This document shows positions 49,190 through 61,999 of a DNA stretch of 64,000 nucleotides, piece after piece. The stretch is from Diatrype stigma (taxonomy: Eukaryota; Ascomycota; Sordariomycetes; Xylariales; Diatrypaceae). Under the pieces are notes generated by a model that was given only the letters and a program-made list of their open reading frames with translations, did no database searches and was not told the origin of the DNA. The stretch lies in contig JAKJXP020000163.1 in NCBI GenBank assembly GCA_022225965.2, positions 1-64,000 on the forward strand. The letters run 5' to 3'. The position numbers and the translations under genes were made by a program. Each line of letters begins with the position of its first letter. Positions within the stretch are counted from its first letter, which is position 1.

Positions 49190-50780
49190 AAACTTAGGAC
49201 ACTCATTAATTACCGAAATAAAACTAACACATTCAGTTTAAAAATCATCTGGCCCCATCCTTTAATTCGTCTTATTAAACTTCTTTTAAATGCCAGTATT
49301 ACACTTATAATTAAAAAGCGATAAAAATCGAATTAGTACTAAGTTATTATAATTTAATATCGAGCTTAAAAAGCAAATGCGAAAAACGGGTTAATATATA
49401 TATACCTATTAAATACCTATTTATCTCGATTATAAAAGGGTATTATTATAGTAAATTTTAACGGCTATATGCTAGCTACTTATTAACTAAGCTAACCGCG
49501 GCAGTTACTTAGTGCTTAAATAAAAGGCTAAAATGTATAAGTTAGTTAACTTATAAACTATTAAGATATATATTATAATAAACTATAACAGTAATAAACC
49601 CCTTTAAAATTAATATAATAGCCAATAATAAGTACATTATTTATTAAGAAAAGAAATACCTCGTAATATAATTACGAGATGTTATATATATATTAATATT
49701 TTACCAATTAAAGTATAATAATTAAACTTAATATATATGTTATTATTTATTTTTTAAAGTTTCTTAATATATTAAACGTTATTAAATCGATAGCATTTTT
49801 TAAGTAATGCGTAAATTCGGGTTTATTAAAAACCTAAAGGTTTTAGCTTTTAAATTAATTTATTACTTTTTATTTAAGCCTATTATGCCGTTTACGTTAC
49901 TACGGCTGTTACGTTTAAAATACAGCGTTAAAATTTCCTGTTATTACTTTTCGAAAGCTAGGCTTTTATCGCTTTAATTTTACAAGTAACGTATAAAATG
50001 CGTCGCCGTTTAAATAAACGTTTCCGATAATAACGTCGTTAATTTATATTATAATCGCGTTTTTAATAATAAAAGAACGGAATTATGCGGTATTAAGGTT
50101 CGGATGTTTTTAAATATACGTAAAAACTTTATAATACTTTATTTAATTCTTTACCGGAAAAAAAGTATTATATCGAAAGTAGGTTTTAGTTTATCGTATA
50201 TTATAAAACGTTATTATTTATAGCTTTTGTATTAATATAACGTTTACTTTGCCATTATTTGCCTTTTTAAGTATTATATCGTATATAATAGTTTTATTTT
50301 TATTTTTACGGGTATTAATTTATATTATAAATACCTATTTAAAGAATTAAGCAATGTTATTACGAAAGTAATTTCGTAATCGTTTCGTTATTTTTAGTAA
50401 TTTCGAACTTTTATGGCTTTTCGAACGTATTCTTTTTCTTTTTTTTATCGGTTTTCCAATTATAAAGATCGATGTTTTTTTAAAAAAAGGAATGCCTTAT
50501 AAGGGATGTTTATTAAGTCGTCGATGTCGTCGCCGGCCGTTAGGGCATTTTTGGCGATAGCTTTATATCGGGCCTAACGTTCGTTTATTATCTGGAATAC
50601 GTTTAAAATAAAGAGATTTGCCGGTATAGGGTATTTTTTTATTTCGTCGACGTCGTTATAATAAAGGGAGTTCTTTTTCTTTTTCTTAGCGTTATCGATA
50701 TGGGTATTTTCGTTATTTTCTTTATTATCTTTCGTTATTACCTTTATGTATTATATATTAATAGCGAAAGCAAAAACGGT
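49190..50780. other. AT-rich degraded sequence, unidentified
   Basis: No element recognised with confidence. On the minus strand, 50,430-50,710 keeps a mostly open Lys/Asp-rich stretch (with IPYKAFLF and YNWKTDKKKK), which looks like decayed coding sequence of an unknown element. Confidence 0.4.
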
Positions 50781-52181
50781 AATAATAATGATAATATATT
50801 TTTACGTCCGGATGAACCTATTTACTTAGGCTAGCTAATTATATAAGTCCGATATTATATAATGTATGAAACGGCTGGAATATTTAAGGGCAAGCCTTAA
50901 AATAAAGCGCAAGCAAGTTGGGGCTAACAAAAAAAGAAGGAAAGGGCTGGGGCTGGGGCGTCGGGGGCGGAATCGACGCATTGTTGTTGCCATATAGATG
51001 ACTGGTAGCGGAAGGGGTTTTGGGTGCCGCTGGCTGGGGGGGCTGCCAGTCGGCGGCGGGTCGTCGATAGTGGGCGGTCCGGCGAATGGTTATAAGGGGG
51101 GACGTCGAATAAAAGAAGGGGAACGTTAGGTTTACGGAAAGAGCAGGGGACGTCGTGGTCGGTACCAACGGCTGGCGGCATATCGGCTATTGGTTGGCGT
51201 AAGTCGGTAAGTCGAAAGTCGGTAGCGGATGGCAGAATTCTGCCGGGTTTGTTGCCATTGACTGGCGGCGTCGGGCAAGGCCCACTCGGTTTACGTCACA
51301 TGTACGCGGCTTAATAGCCACGTACTTCGACCAGCTAGTCGTTATTCACCGCAGCAATTGCTGGGCTGGACAGACTTAGCTAAGGTATGGATAGTTTAAC
51401 CATTTATCCAGATAAAGAAAGCAGGAACGGAAGATTAAAAAAGGGTTCGGCGTATTATTTACGCCGGCGGAAGAAATAATGGCGGCCGTAATTCCTTAGG
51501 GGTTTTAGGCCCTGCCGGAATGAGGAATTTATTACCTAAATAAGTGGTTAAACTATCCGTACCTTAACTAAGTTTATCCAGTTTAGCAATTGCTGCGGTA
51601 AATAACGATTAGCTAGTCGAAATATGCAGCTTAGCTTAAGCCGCATATATGCGACGCAAATCGAGCGGGCCTTTGGCCCGTTGCCGTTAATAATGGCAAC
51701 AAATCCGGCAATTTTTGTTATTCGCTATCGATTTCCGATTTTCGCCAAGCCGTTGGTATCGATTACCGACGTTTCTTGCTCTTTTCGTAAACCTAACGTT
51801 TCCCTTTTTTTATTCGACGTTTCCTCTTTATAACCATTTAGTCGGATCGCTTATTGCCCGGTAAAACTCCGCCGTCGACTGGCAGCCCTTTTTAGCCAAC
51901 GGTATTTAAAACCTTTTCCGTTATTAGTTATTTATATAGCAACAATAATGCGTCGATTTCGCTTTTGACGTTCCAGCCCTAGCCCCTTTTTCTTTTCTTT
52001 TTTTGTTAGCCCCAACTTGCTTGCGTTTTATTTAGGGGCCCTTTGGGGCATTTTGGATATTCCAGCCGTTTTATATATTATATAATGTCGGACTTATGTA
52101 TATAATTATATATACTTCTTTTGGGAATAAGTAATTAAGTAAATAGGTCCATTCGGACGTAAAAATACATTATCATCATTA
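50781..52181. repeat. 1.4-kb imperfect palindrome
   Basis: Left arm 50,781-51,412 and right arm 51,533-52,181 are inverted copies around a spacer of about 120 nt. Matches can be followed at the inner ends (GGTTAAACTATCC), in the middle (CGTAAACCTAACG; CCGTTGGTA) and at the outer ends (GTTAGCCCCAACTTGCTTGC; GGACGTAAAAATA). The left arm is mostly GC-rich; the right arm has AT replacements. Both arms encode the same peptide remnant, CSFRKPNV, on opposite strands. Two tail-to-tail copies of one element, or one foldback element. Confidence 0.85.
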
Positions 52182-53500
52182 AAAATAAAGAATTTTATAA
52201 GGTCATTTATTTTTTTATTAGGTATTTAAGTTTAGGCTTAGGCTTATATTTATATTTAAAATCGTAGTTATAATTAAAATTAAGATTAAATCAGTTATTA
52301 GGCCTTTAAAAAATACCTTATTGTATTATCATTTTATTAACTGCTTAGTTTTAGCGAATTATTACTTAATTAGCCGGACGATTTTGCCGATTTTTTTATA
52401 AGCGGGATTAAATATGTTAGCAAATCGAATTTATAAGTGCCGCGGCATTTGGAATATTTAATTTTATTTTTATAAACGCCTTTTTAATAAGTGGCTTTAT
52501 ATATTTTATATTTTATTACATTATTAATAACGTAAATAATTATCGTAATGCCGTTTATCGTACGAATTAAGGCAAACTTAGTATTAGGTAATTTTAAAAG
52601 CTTTAGTAATAAGTTTTCCGAAACGAAAGCCAATTATTTTAAAGCGCTTAACGGTTTAAAACATTCTTTTATAATTCTTTTTTCTTACTCTTACATTTTG
52701 CTAAGACTTGTTTCTGTTTAGTACTTTTATATATCGTAAGCTTTACATCTTATAATGCCCTTGGATTAGGCATAATCCTTTAAAGGATAACTAATGCTCC
52801 TTTTGCCTTTTATAGTAGTATACCATTACCACTACCGCCGGAAATAGGTTCTAAAAGACCAGTTCCTACGACTTTCCAGAATCCGTCAAAAACGACGGAC
52901 GCTATAATGCGAGAAGCCATTTCTTTAGATTTACGAAGAATAACGACGAATACGAACAAATAAAACGCTCCAAAAAGGCAGAAATTAGGAAAGGCAAAAG
53001 GAATAATTCCAAAGTAACCTTTAAGGGCCCTTAAGAATCCCTTTTTAAATTCCATCTTAATAGCGGTTAAGAATATGCGCGAAAAAAAAAACAATATACG
53101 TATTAAGTTCGAAGTACTTATAATTTTCTTTTCATTTTTCGACTTAGTCTTCGAAAGTTTCCGCCAACCCATTTGTATACATTAGTTTCGAATAATATAC
53201 TAATAAATTAAATAGTTTATTATATAACTCGTAATTACGAAAAATCCAAAGAAGATTTAATCTTATCCCGGCTTTTAACCGACCAAGGCACGAAGGCTTT
53301 CGCAGTTCCGCCATGCCCCTTTATTTATATTACCTTTTAAGCCTATTGACTTAATAAAACTGGACGATAAGTCTTATAATTTATTCCTTTCTTCGTTTAG
53401 AACAAAACAAAGCCGCAACAAAAACATAATATTTCCGGTATAAAACAGGCATATTAATTTCGTAATTTATTTAACCGTTATTACTGTTGCTGCTGCTATA
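52182..53500. other. AT-rich degraded sequence, unidentified
   Basis: No recognisable domain. A 120-codon minus-strand frame at 52810-53172 survives but looks like a by-chance or shadow frame of decayed coding DNA. Confidence 0.4.
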
Positions 53501-53599
53501 AAAGCTTTTCCGATTCGTATAGGAAATGCAAAAAACCAGCCGCAAATCCAATATTAAACCCAATCCTAATTTTAAGTCCAGTTATATGCATTAGCCGCC

Positions 53600-54598
53600 A
53601 AGCTAAAGAATAAGGAAAGCAACGAATGAATTAACGTATCCCGTAAGCTTAAAGCAAAAGGCAAAAAAAGCACGTTAATTCTTAATAATTCGACCCTATT
53701 GGCAGAAAAAATAAACAACCGGTTTTTTTTTCGCTTAAAAGCTAATCATAAATGGAATATATAACGCCTTATAAACGTACGAGCTACCGTAATCAAATTT
53801 CTTAAAATCGACTTAAAGAAAGTTATCGACGTCTAGAAAATTAAAACCGAATAGGTTATACGTTTCCGTAATAACGTAACGCGCTAATACATTTTCGAGC
53901 GGACGACTATTATTTCTAATTTCCGATTCGAAAGGATTAAGGAATAACATACGTATATTTTTACGTAAATACCAGAAGAATTATAAACTATATAAAACAA
54001 AGTGCCCATTACTTAGGTTATTAAAGCTAAGAATATAACGCAAACGGAAATATAACCCATTGCGTTATATCGATTTCGACGACATATTTCGGAAGTTTCC
54101 GTTTAGGAATAGGTCGTAGCCTTTTTATAAACAATTAAACGTTTCCGAATCTTTGGCTTTTATTTGGACAAGCTTATTAATAAAGCGCCCAAAATTATGT
54201 AATGCCTAAATTGCTTAGGATATTACGACGGCAAATATTGCAACAACGACGCCAAATGCCGGAAATGCGGCAAAAATAACAAAGTCCATCCAATTATAAC
54301 GATATTAAGGATATACGATAAAGAAAAAATTAAGTGCCTTAATTATAGGGCTCCATACTTTTTTAATTAAATAGCTTACTTTATTCGGCCTATTAAACGG
54401 AATAATAAAATTATTAAATCCATTAAGAAATAGCTGGCGAATATTAAATAATTTGGCAAATAATAATATAACGCCTTAATTAAGCAAAGAAAAAAAAACG
54501 GCAAAAAGCTGCGATAAAAGCCTAATAATAATAGTAATCTTAATAATAATAATTACCCCTTTACGATAGCAGCATGAACGCCGATATGAAATAATACG
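53600..54598 (+). pseudogene. Decayed LINE ORF1 (gag-like) with two zinc knuckles
   Basis: In one frame, 54,203-54,300 reads C-L-N-C-x8-C-x5-C-x2-C-G, a retrotransposon zinc-knuckle cluster. A second knuckle follows near 54,340 (KCLNYRAPY, where C and H ligands appear as Tyr), then the R-P-I-K-R basic tail usual in Tad-like ORF1. Many stops interrupt the frame. The sequence ends at the LTR starting at 54,600, so the 3' part with the reverse transcriptase is absent here. Confidence 0.65.
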
Positions 54599-54599
54599 A

Positions 54600-54756
54600 T
54601 GTTACAGGAAGCTTCCCTACTTGGAAGCTCCTTTTTTTAACTGGAAGACAGTGAGTCCTGTCTTCCATTATATTAATAGATCTTACCAGCTTAGCTGTAG
54701 CTTAGTCTTTTCCTAGAAGAATCATTATCGTCTTTTACTTAAAGTTTATCCTTACA
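54600..54756 (+). mobile_element. Likely LTR of a retrotransposon
   Basis: 157-bp block starting TGTTACAGG and ending CCTTACA (TG...CA termini), noticeably less AT-rich than its surroundings. It contains two perfect hairpins with 6-nt loops (AGCTTCC/GGAAGCT at 54610-54629 and GGAAGACAG/CTGTCTTCC at 54643-54666). A primer-binding-like TGGTAGC starts 3 nt after its end. Probably the 5' LTR of the Ty3/gypsy element that follows, or a solo LTR; no second copy was found in the window. Confidence 0.55.
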
Positions 54757-54759
54757 ACT

Positions 54760-54769
54760 TGGTAGCATT
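54760..54769 (+). other. Mutated primer-binding site (initiator tRNA-Met type)
   Basis: TGGTAGCATT matches the canonical TGGTAGCGCC, which is complementary to the 3' end of initiator tRNA-Met, except for one G-to-A and two C-to-T changes, all RIP-type. Confidence 0.5.
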
Positions 54770-57322
54770 TCCTCGTGCACCACCATAATCATATACCATT
54801 CGGATCTTTAATCCATATAAACAATTATATCCCTTATTTATTAAGCTGCAAACCGATTTTTCGGTCTTTTCGAGCTTAGTTGTTATAATGGCGTATATCG
54901 GTCCTAAAGCCGACCGACCAGGCCCTTTAAGCCCCAATTTCATTTATCCTTTTGTTATTAATTAATTAACGCGACAACCCTTTTTTATCTATTTATTTTT
55001 ATTTTCGTTTTCGGAAAACAAGGACGTTTACTTTAATACCCATTTTGTTTGTCTTTTTTCGAGACTCGACTATCCACCTTAGGCGTCGGTATTTGCAAGG
55101 CAATATAGGTTATCGAAAATGGCTTCATACTAATCGGTTTCATTCCTGAAACCATTAGATTTATCTTTTCCTTATTAAGACGATTAAAAAGATCCCTATC
55201 TTACGGTAATTCGACCATTTATTAATTATCCATTTTTTTAAGGTCGTCGTCTTATATTACGACTTTAACATTTAAAACCCCATTATATCCCTATGTTTAT
55301 AATAAAGAATACCCTTATAACTATATCAAATTTCATTATCGATTATCCAAATTATTTTAAGCATAATCCATTATTAAAAAACATTATCCTTAAAATTCAT
55401 AAGTTGTTTTTAAAATATAATTATCCCTTTTTATTAAAACCTAAGCGAATTATTAAAAATTCTTCTGCCTTATTTACTTAATATCCGGCTAAATGAATTG
55501 TCGACCATTAAAAATTTAAACAGGCTTATTTGAAAATCGAAAAGCACGTTATCGAAAAATTCCCAAACCTTACCCCTATATAAAACATTCCTTTAAATAA
55601 TAACAACGATAACGGTAATTAAAAATAAAAAAAAAACAAACCAACGATAGCCCGAAACAAACCCCCAAAATACCAAAAAAAAGGTTACCTTCCGGTCTGC
55701 AAAATACATTTCCAAAAACCCCTTTTAGGAATATTTTTATATTAACATATTAAAACAATCTAGCCGAAAACATTATAAACAAATTCGGACGCCTCCAGTT
55801 AAAACATTTCCAAAACATAATTTAATAGCAACAAGAAACTTATTATATTCCTTTAGTGTTTTTATTCTTAAATATATATTTATTTAATCCTAATAACGAA
55901 AAAATATCTAATACCGGAATTAAACCGTTAGGTTTAAATGCGGGAGCATCCTTTTTTAATAAATCTTCGAATTTAAGAGGTTCCTTTACGGAAATTAACG
56001 CCCTTGCTTAAGGTTTAAATAAAGCTGTCGTTTTGCCTAATGGATTAAAGGATTTAGGCTTTAAAGAATTTATCGACATTGCTAAAACAATTTTTTAATC
56101 TTTTGGAAACAATTAATTTAAGAATTCTTTTATCCGTAAATAAAAGCTCCAAAATATCGGTTTTTTAAACCCTAACTTAGAATCCTTTTTTGAAACGAAT
56201 AACTTCGCCCAAATCGATATAAATATTTATTGACGTAATATATAGCTTTTTATAGTTATAATCCATAAATATGCCTAAAACCCAAATAAAGCCGAGATTA
56301 TTATTAAAGATTTTTCCCAATTGCTTTATAAAAACGCCTAAATTTGGTAAGTAATAAAAATTAATTAAAGCATAAAAACGATTTTATTCGGAAACTTAAA
56401 CGCTTTATTAAACAGAATTATTCAACGATTTAAAATTAAAAAAGCTAATGCATTGCTATTCTTATTAAAGGATCAATATAATCTTAATTATGTCTATATT
56501 AACGTATCCGTTCGCGCATAAGCGATAAAGCATATAAAATACTATAAAACGGCAAATATAATAACGTTTATGCAATTAATAATTTATATCTATAACGTAA
56601 TTTACCCATAATTACGACAAATACTTATTATTTCCGAATTTAATTTCCGTCTTAATAACTGGCTTTAACATTTCGAAAATAAATCCACTTCTTATAAACA
56701 AGCAATATTAATATAACTATAAACGTTTATTCCCGCCCTTAATCTCGAAAAGGAACAATATAAATCCATTAACCAAAAATTATTCGAAACCAATAAATAA
56801 ATCGAAATACCAAATCGTTCTTTGCTAATAGCCCCATTCTCGTATTTCGGAAATTAAGCTAATTAAAACGGTACTGCAACAAAATTATTAAAAAATAACT
56901 TTTACGGCAATTATAACGGCAACAACAAAAGCAAAAACTCAAATTTACGAGAAGAATTTCGTCCATACCGTAGCAATTATAAAGGCAATTTGCGTAAAAA
57001 ATTCCGCAACAAAAACGCCTAAAAACGTAAACGCAATATCAAATTCGAAAATAACCGTCGATAAAACAAATAAATAAAAGCAAGTCAAAATGTTAATATA
57101 TAAACGTTTTACTTCGATAACGAATATTATATAACTATTAATAATCCTTTTAAAAAATCTACCGAAAAACAGCTTACCATTAATAACTATTTCATATTAA
57201 AAAACTATAACGATAACGAATAATTCGTAAATAATAATAACGCTTCTGCTTATATTACCTTTTCCAATAATAATAATAATTAAAATGAAATATTAATCGA
57301 ATAAATATAAAAACGACGGATT

Positions 57323-57391
57323 TACAGGAAATGCAAAAAAATGTTCTAATCTTATAACGAATACATAAGACACGTTATGTCGAATAAATAT
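57323..57391 (+). pseudogene. Broken C2H2 zinc finger in the gypsy element
   Basis: Y-x2-C-x12-H-x5-Y spacing is that of a C2H2 finger in which the first Cys and last His are Tyr (TAC, TAT). Both follow from single transitions (TGC to TAC, CAT to TAT). Fungal gypsy elements commonly carry such a finger after gag. Confidence 0.6.
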
Positions 57392-59219
57392 CGTACCATT
57401 AAGCCAATCCTTAAATCAATCCTTAAAAATAAATCCTTATTTCTTACGCCGCTAAAGCCACCGTTACCCACCGTCGAAAAAATCGAAGACGAATATTTTT
57501 AAACGTCCCATAATAACATAAACGAAAACGTTACCGACCTTTATTTAATGGATTCGTTAAACGAAAAAAAAGCATTCTTATTATATATAATAATTACAAA
57601 ACCCAAAATACTTAAAGCCGGTACCGTACGTTTTCGACATACATATTTAAAATTCGTCATTAATATATCCGAACATTTAATATCCGAATACGCGGATACC
57701 GGTTTATTAAACGAAATAATAAACAAAAATTGGTTATATAAGCATTTCCTTATAGCCATAAGAATTTACGCCGACCCTATTACGGTAATAAGCATTAAAG
57801 AACTTATTACGCTAACCGAAAAAAACAAAATAAACAATAAATATTCCTACTAGGCTAAAAGATATTTAAATTATTTTATAACTTCCAATTAAAGCCTGGA
57901 TTTATAAAAGTTTCAAGCCCAAACTGTTATTCGGAAATTCGTAACTTAATAACCATAAAGCTATCATAAATTATACAAAAAAGCGTCTCAAATTGGCGTT
58001 TTATAAGGGCTTTAATTTTAATTTCGAAGTTATTCGAAAAACGCCTTCCATTAAAAACCGAATAATCGCCAAAGTTAATACAATTATATCACCGCATATA
58101 ATGGCTATAATTCTTACCAAATTTACAGAACTAAATAATACTAACGAATACGGAAACAAAAAAGCCTATACTTTTACGGCTACATTTCCGAATGTTATAA
58201 ATGCAATTACCAATACGAATATTCCAAAGCTTGTTTTTATTTTTAACTATACAGATAAACCGATTATCATACGCCGAAATACGCGTTTAGGCCAGATTGC
58301 GAATGCAAAAAACGCCTACTATACGAATATTAATTAAACGAAAATAACAACAGCCCAAGCGGCAATATCTGTAATAATAAAATGCTTAAACGAAATCCTT
58401 TAATTATTTATATCTAAAAAAATCGAAATAACAAACGAATTAATATATGCGTTTACCTTAAAAAAAGCCACTTTATAAAACATATAGAAAGCTATAAATA
58501 ATTTAGGCGAACCATTAAAAAAATATGCAAAGCCCTATTATTACGAATATACCATTAATTCAATAAAACCAAATAACGATCTTAAAATCCATATAAAAAA
58601 CGGCGTTATTATATCGGCGGCAAATAAAGCTTTTATAACCAAAATTAAAACAATACTCGAGAAATTCGACGTTTGGAAAAACAGAAATATTATACCTATG
58701 CCAAAAAAAGAAATAATACGTATGGACTTAATAAAAAAATGGCAAAAACAAAACATCCGAATACGTTTATATCGACTAGGCAAAAAAAACAAAAAATTCC
58801 TTAATAAGTTATTTAATAACATGCATAATATTAAACGTTTAAATTAAATAAAAGAATTTATACTTTTCGGCTGTTCCGTTTTCGTCGTATGAAAAATAAT
58901 AAACGGAACGAAAAAAAGAAAAGTCGTCGTAAACCTTAAAGCCTTAAACGACATCGTCGTACCAAACGTATATTCCATACCTTATTAAGAAAACATTTTG
59001 TTTTTTATTCTCGGAAAAACGTACATTACTATTTTCGATGCGTTAGCATTTTTTTACCAATTGCCAATATATCCAAAGCATCGGAATAAAATGGTCATTA
59101 TTTTATTAAGGGAACTCGAAATATTAAACGTCGTATTAATGGATTTTCGAAATAGTCCACCGTTTGCGTAACGGTTTATAAACCAAAGATTTCATAATTA
59201 TAAAAAATTTTGCAAAACA

Positions 59220-59231
59220 TATATTAACGAT
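59220..59231 (+). pseudogene. Inactivated RT catalytic box (YIND)
   Basis: Position of the Y-V-D-D box of Ty3/gypsy RT, followed by DIII and a long open stretch GLLLNPKKSF...FGFKINGF. The first Asp of the pair is Asn (AAC), which abolishes metal binding. Confidence 0.8.
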
Positions 59232-61721
59232 ATTATAATTACAAATAATTCGGAAAACGAATACCTGGTATATTTCGACATTATACTTATATTATTCGAA
59301 AATATCGGTCTTTTATTAAATCCGAAAAAATCTTTTAATGGATACGACTTTATACGGTTATTCGGATTTAAAATTAACGGATTTAATATAGCTATCGATA
59401 AAAAAAAACTGGAAGCCATTGCAAAAATCGAATTCCCAAAAATATTAAAAAACTTAAAAACATATATCGAAATAACTATATGGCTAAAAAAATATATACC
59501 ATAATATTAACAAAAAATAAAGCCATTATAAAAACGTAAAATAAATATGCTAGCCGAAAAACGAAAATCAGGCGAACTGCCCAAGTCCATAGTAACTTAA
59601 AAAAAGATTTAAACTTCGAATAGGAAATTCGAACTTATTAAAGCCGAAAAAAAAAAATTCCAGTTATTATAAAACGCTTTCGAATAAAGAACTTATTTTA
59701 TTTATTAAAATCCAAAACGAAAAATATTTATTAAGCTAAATGCGTTTAAATAACGAAGTTTCGGTATTATGGTTTTCCATTTACGTATATTATAAACAAA
59801 CGGCCCTATTTTCTTTAATAATATCGAAATTATATTATATCTTAACAAAATGTTTATAAAAGCAAAACGTAAATATGAAGCCATAAAGCTTAAAATAATA
59901 GGTTTCGTATAAACATATCGTTAATTACGTCTATAAATCCAATTATGCATAAAAAACATAATTATATTAATAAACCATAAGGTTATTAAAAAAATAATTA
60001 CGCAACGAAATTTAAACTTTATTAATGCAATAAAAAATAATCCTCGTTTAATTATAGCCTTAATATATTTAAAGCAATTTAAATTAAACGTTAAATATAT
60101 ACCAAAAAAAATAAACCTCGTCCCAAATGCGTTATTTAGGTTACCGGCTAAAAACAATCCTACGAACGAAAAAAAAGCAGCTAAAAAAGAAAAAGATATG
60201 CTTAACGACATTATTAACGACTTCGGCTATATATATATAAAATTCGCCATATTTTCCGATTTTAGAATAAAGCTATTAAACGGATATAAAGAAAATAATA
60301 AATTAATTAAAATCTTTCGGCATTTAAAGAAACGTAAAGACAAAGAAATAGCGAAAATCGAAAAACGATTGCTTAAAGCTTTAAAAAGAAAATAAAACGA
60401 ATTAAACTTAAAGCTTAAACGACTGCGAAATTTAAAATCGTTCGATATAAAAGGAATGCGTTTTACGATAAAAAACGATTTATTTTATAACGTATTTTTA
60501 AAAGGAATTAAGCGATTAATAATACCAAACAGCTATTGCAAGAATATTTTGTAAATAGTACATAACCAAAAGCATTATTTTAATACGGCCCGTATGGCGC
60601 AAAATTTGAAAAGGCTTTATATCCGAAGTTTCATACGAAAAATCAGGAATTATTATCGGTTCTGTCCCGAATATATGGAAAATAAAACGAACCGAAATAT
60701 ATTACTTGATTTACTGAAACCTGTTATTTCGAATTTAATATTATATTATTGCGTTTCGTAAGACTTTATTATTGGATTGCCCAAAGTATTAGCCGTAAAT
60801 ACCTTTTAAAAAATGCCAGAATACGAAATATATAACGCGTTAATGGTAATGATTTGCAAATTCTTAAAAAAAACAATATTAATCCTAGGATATTTATATA
60901 TATAGTAAAGAAATGGGTTATAATTACGTTAAAGATATTATAACTATACGATTAGAAATTGCTAAAACGAATTATATTTAACCGAAATCTAAAGTTTACG
61001 TTTAAGTTTTGGTAAACGATTTTTATATAAATAGGAACAATGCTAAATTTTATTATAGCCTTTTATTTATAAGAAAACGGCCAAACAAAAAGACGAAACT
61101 AAAATATCGAAATTGCAATTCGATATTATATAACGACATCCGAAAAACCATAAGTCGTTATTATATTAGCATTATAATATAATGCAAATAATTCGAAATC
61201 GAAAGTACTCGAAAAATCGCCAAACGAAGTAACGCTTGGTTCTAAGCCATTATTTCCAGTATCCATTCTTAAGGTATTACAAAATTCTATTAATTTCGAA
61301 ACCGTTAAATAGCTATATTAACGGAACGCATAGGTCGCCATAGATTTTGCAGCAGCTAATAGCAAGCTCCGATACGACAAAAAGCACGCCCCACTGAAAT
61401 TTAACGTCGGAGACGAAATATACCTAAAGCTATATGGAAAATATAATCTGCTAGGAAATCCGTCCAGAAAATGGTCAAAATAACGAATTGGCCCTTTAAT
61501 AATAATCAAAAGAATTGGAGATCTTATTTACGAATTCGGTTTTCCGAAATATTAAAAGATATATAAAATAATTTCAATGGCACATTTAATTAGAAATCCG
61601 GGAAATACAAATCCGTAAAAAAAAAAAACGTCCATTTCTAGGACAAGTTATTATCGAGGAAAATAACGACGAATGGGTATTTTACGAATTAAAATCCTTG
61701 CTTAAAAAACGAATCAACAAA

Positions 61722-61840
61722 TAAGGCAAACCAATACTCGAATATTTAATAAAATAAAAAGGATGGCCGTTATAATAAAACGAATAATATTCAAGACAAT
61801 TATTTATACAAAACGTTACTGAATTAATATATAAATTTAA
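61722..61840 (+). pseudogene. Chromodomain remnant at the gypsy C-terminus
   Basis: Reads ILEYLIK-stop-KGWPL..NE-stop-YSR, the LVKWKGW..NEWY pattern of chromodomains found at the C-terminus of chromovirus integrases. The stops lie where Trp codons are expected (TGG to TAG/TAA). Confidence 0.65.
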
Positions 61841-61999
61841 CCGGAAACACAAATTAACTTTGGAAGAATTAAAACTTAAGAATAATAACGTTATTCCTTT
61901 TAATACGTTAATGAATACAAAACCCGATTAAAAGCTAATACAGATAATCCCAAAAACTAATATAAAGGTCCAAATACCAATATACCATAATAACCAATA

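Larger units (their letters stand above)
55300..61990 (+). pseudogene. Degraded Ty3/gypsy retrotransposon (chromovirus-like gag-pol)
   Basis: Domains appear in order on the plus strand, with stops and frame changes. A gag-like part spans about 56,000-57,300. A C2H2-type finger at 57323-57391 has two ligands turned to Tyr. A 114-codon open stretch (57993-58337) contains KPIIIRRNTRLGQI, typical of the region between gag and RT. Reverse transcriptase runs from about 58,915 (RKVVVNLKALNDIVVP) through the catalytic box YIND at 59220-59231 to the connecting LEAIAKIEFPK block. The integrase zinc-binding part ends at CPEY (60663-60674). After the integrase core come GPLIII..RIGDLIYEF and a chromodomain remnant at 61,722-61,840. 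LINE-like features are absent. No function can remain. Confidence 0.85.

Noticed and set aside
52810..53172. 120-codon minus-strand hydrophobic frame
   Set aside because: Lies in AT-rich decayed DNA; probably a chance or shadow frame without homology I can recognise.
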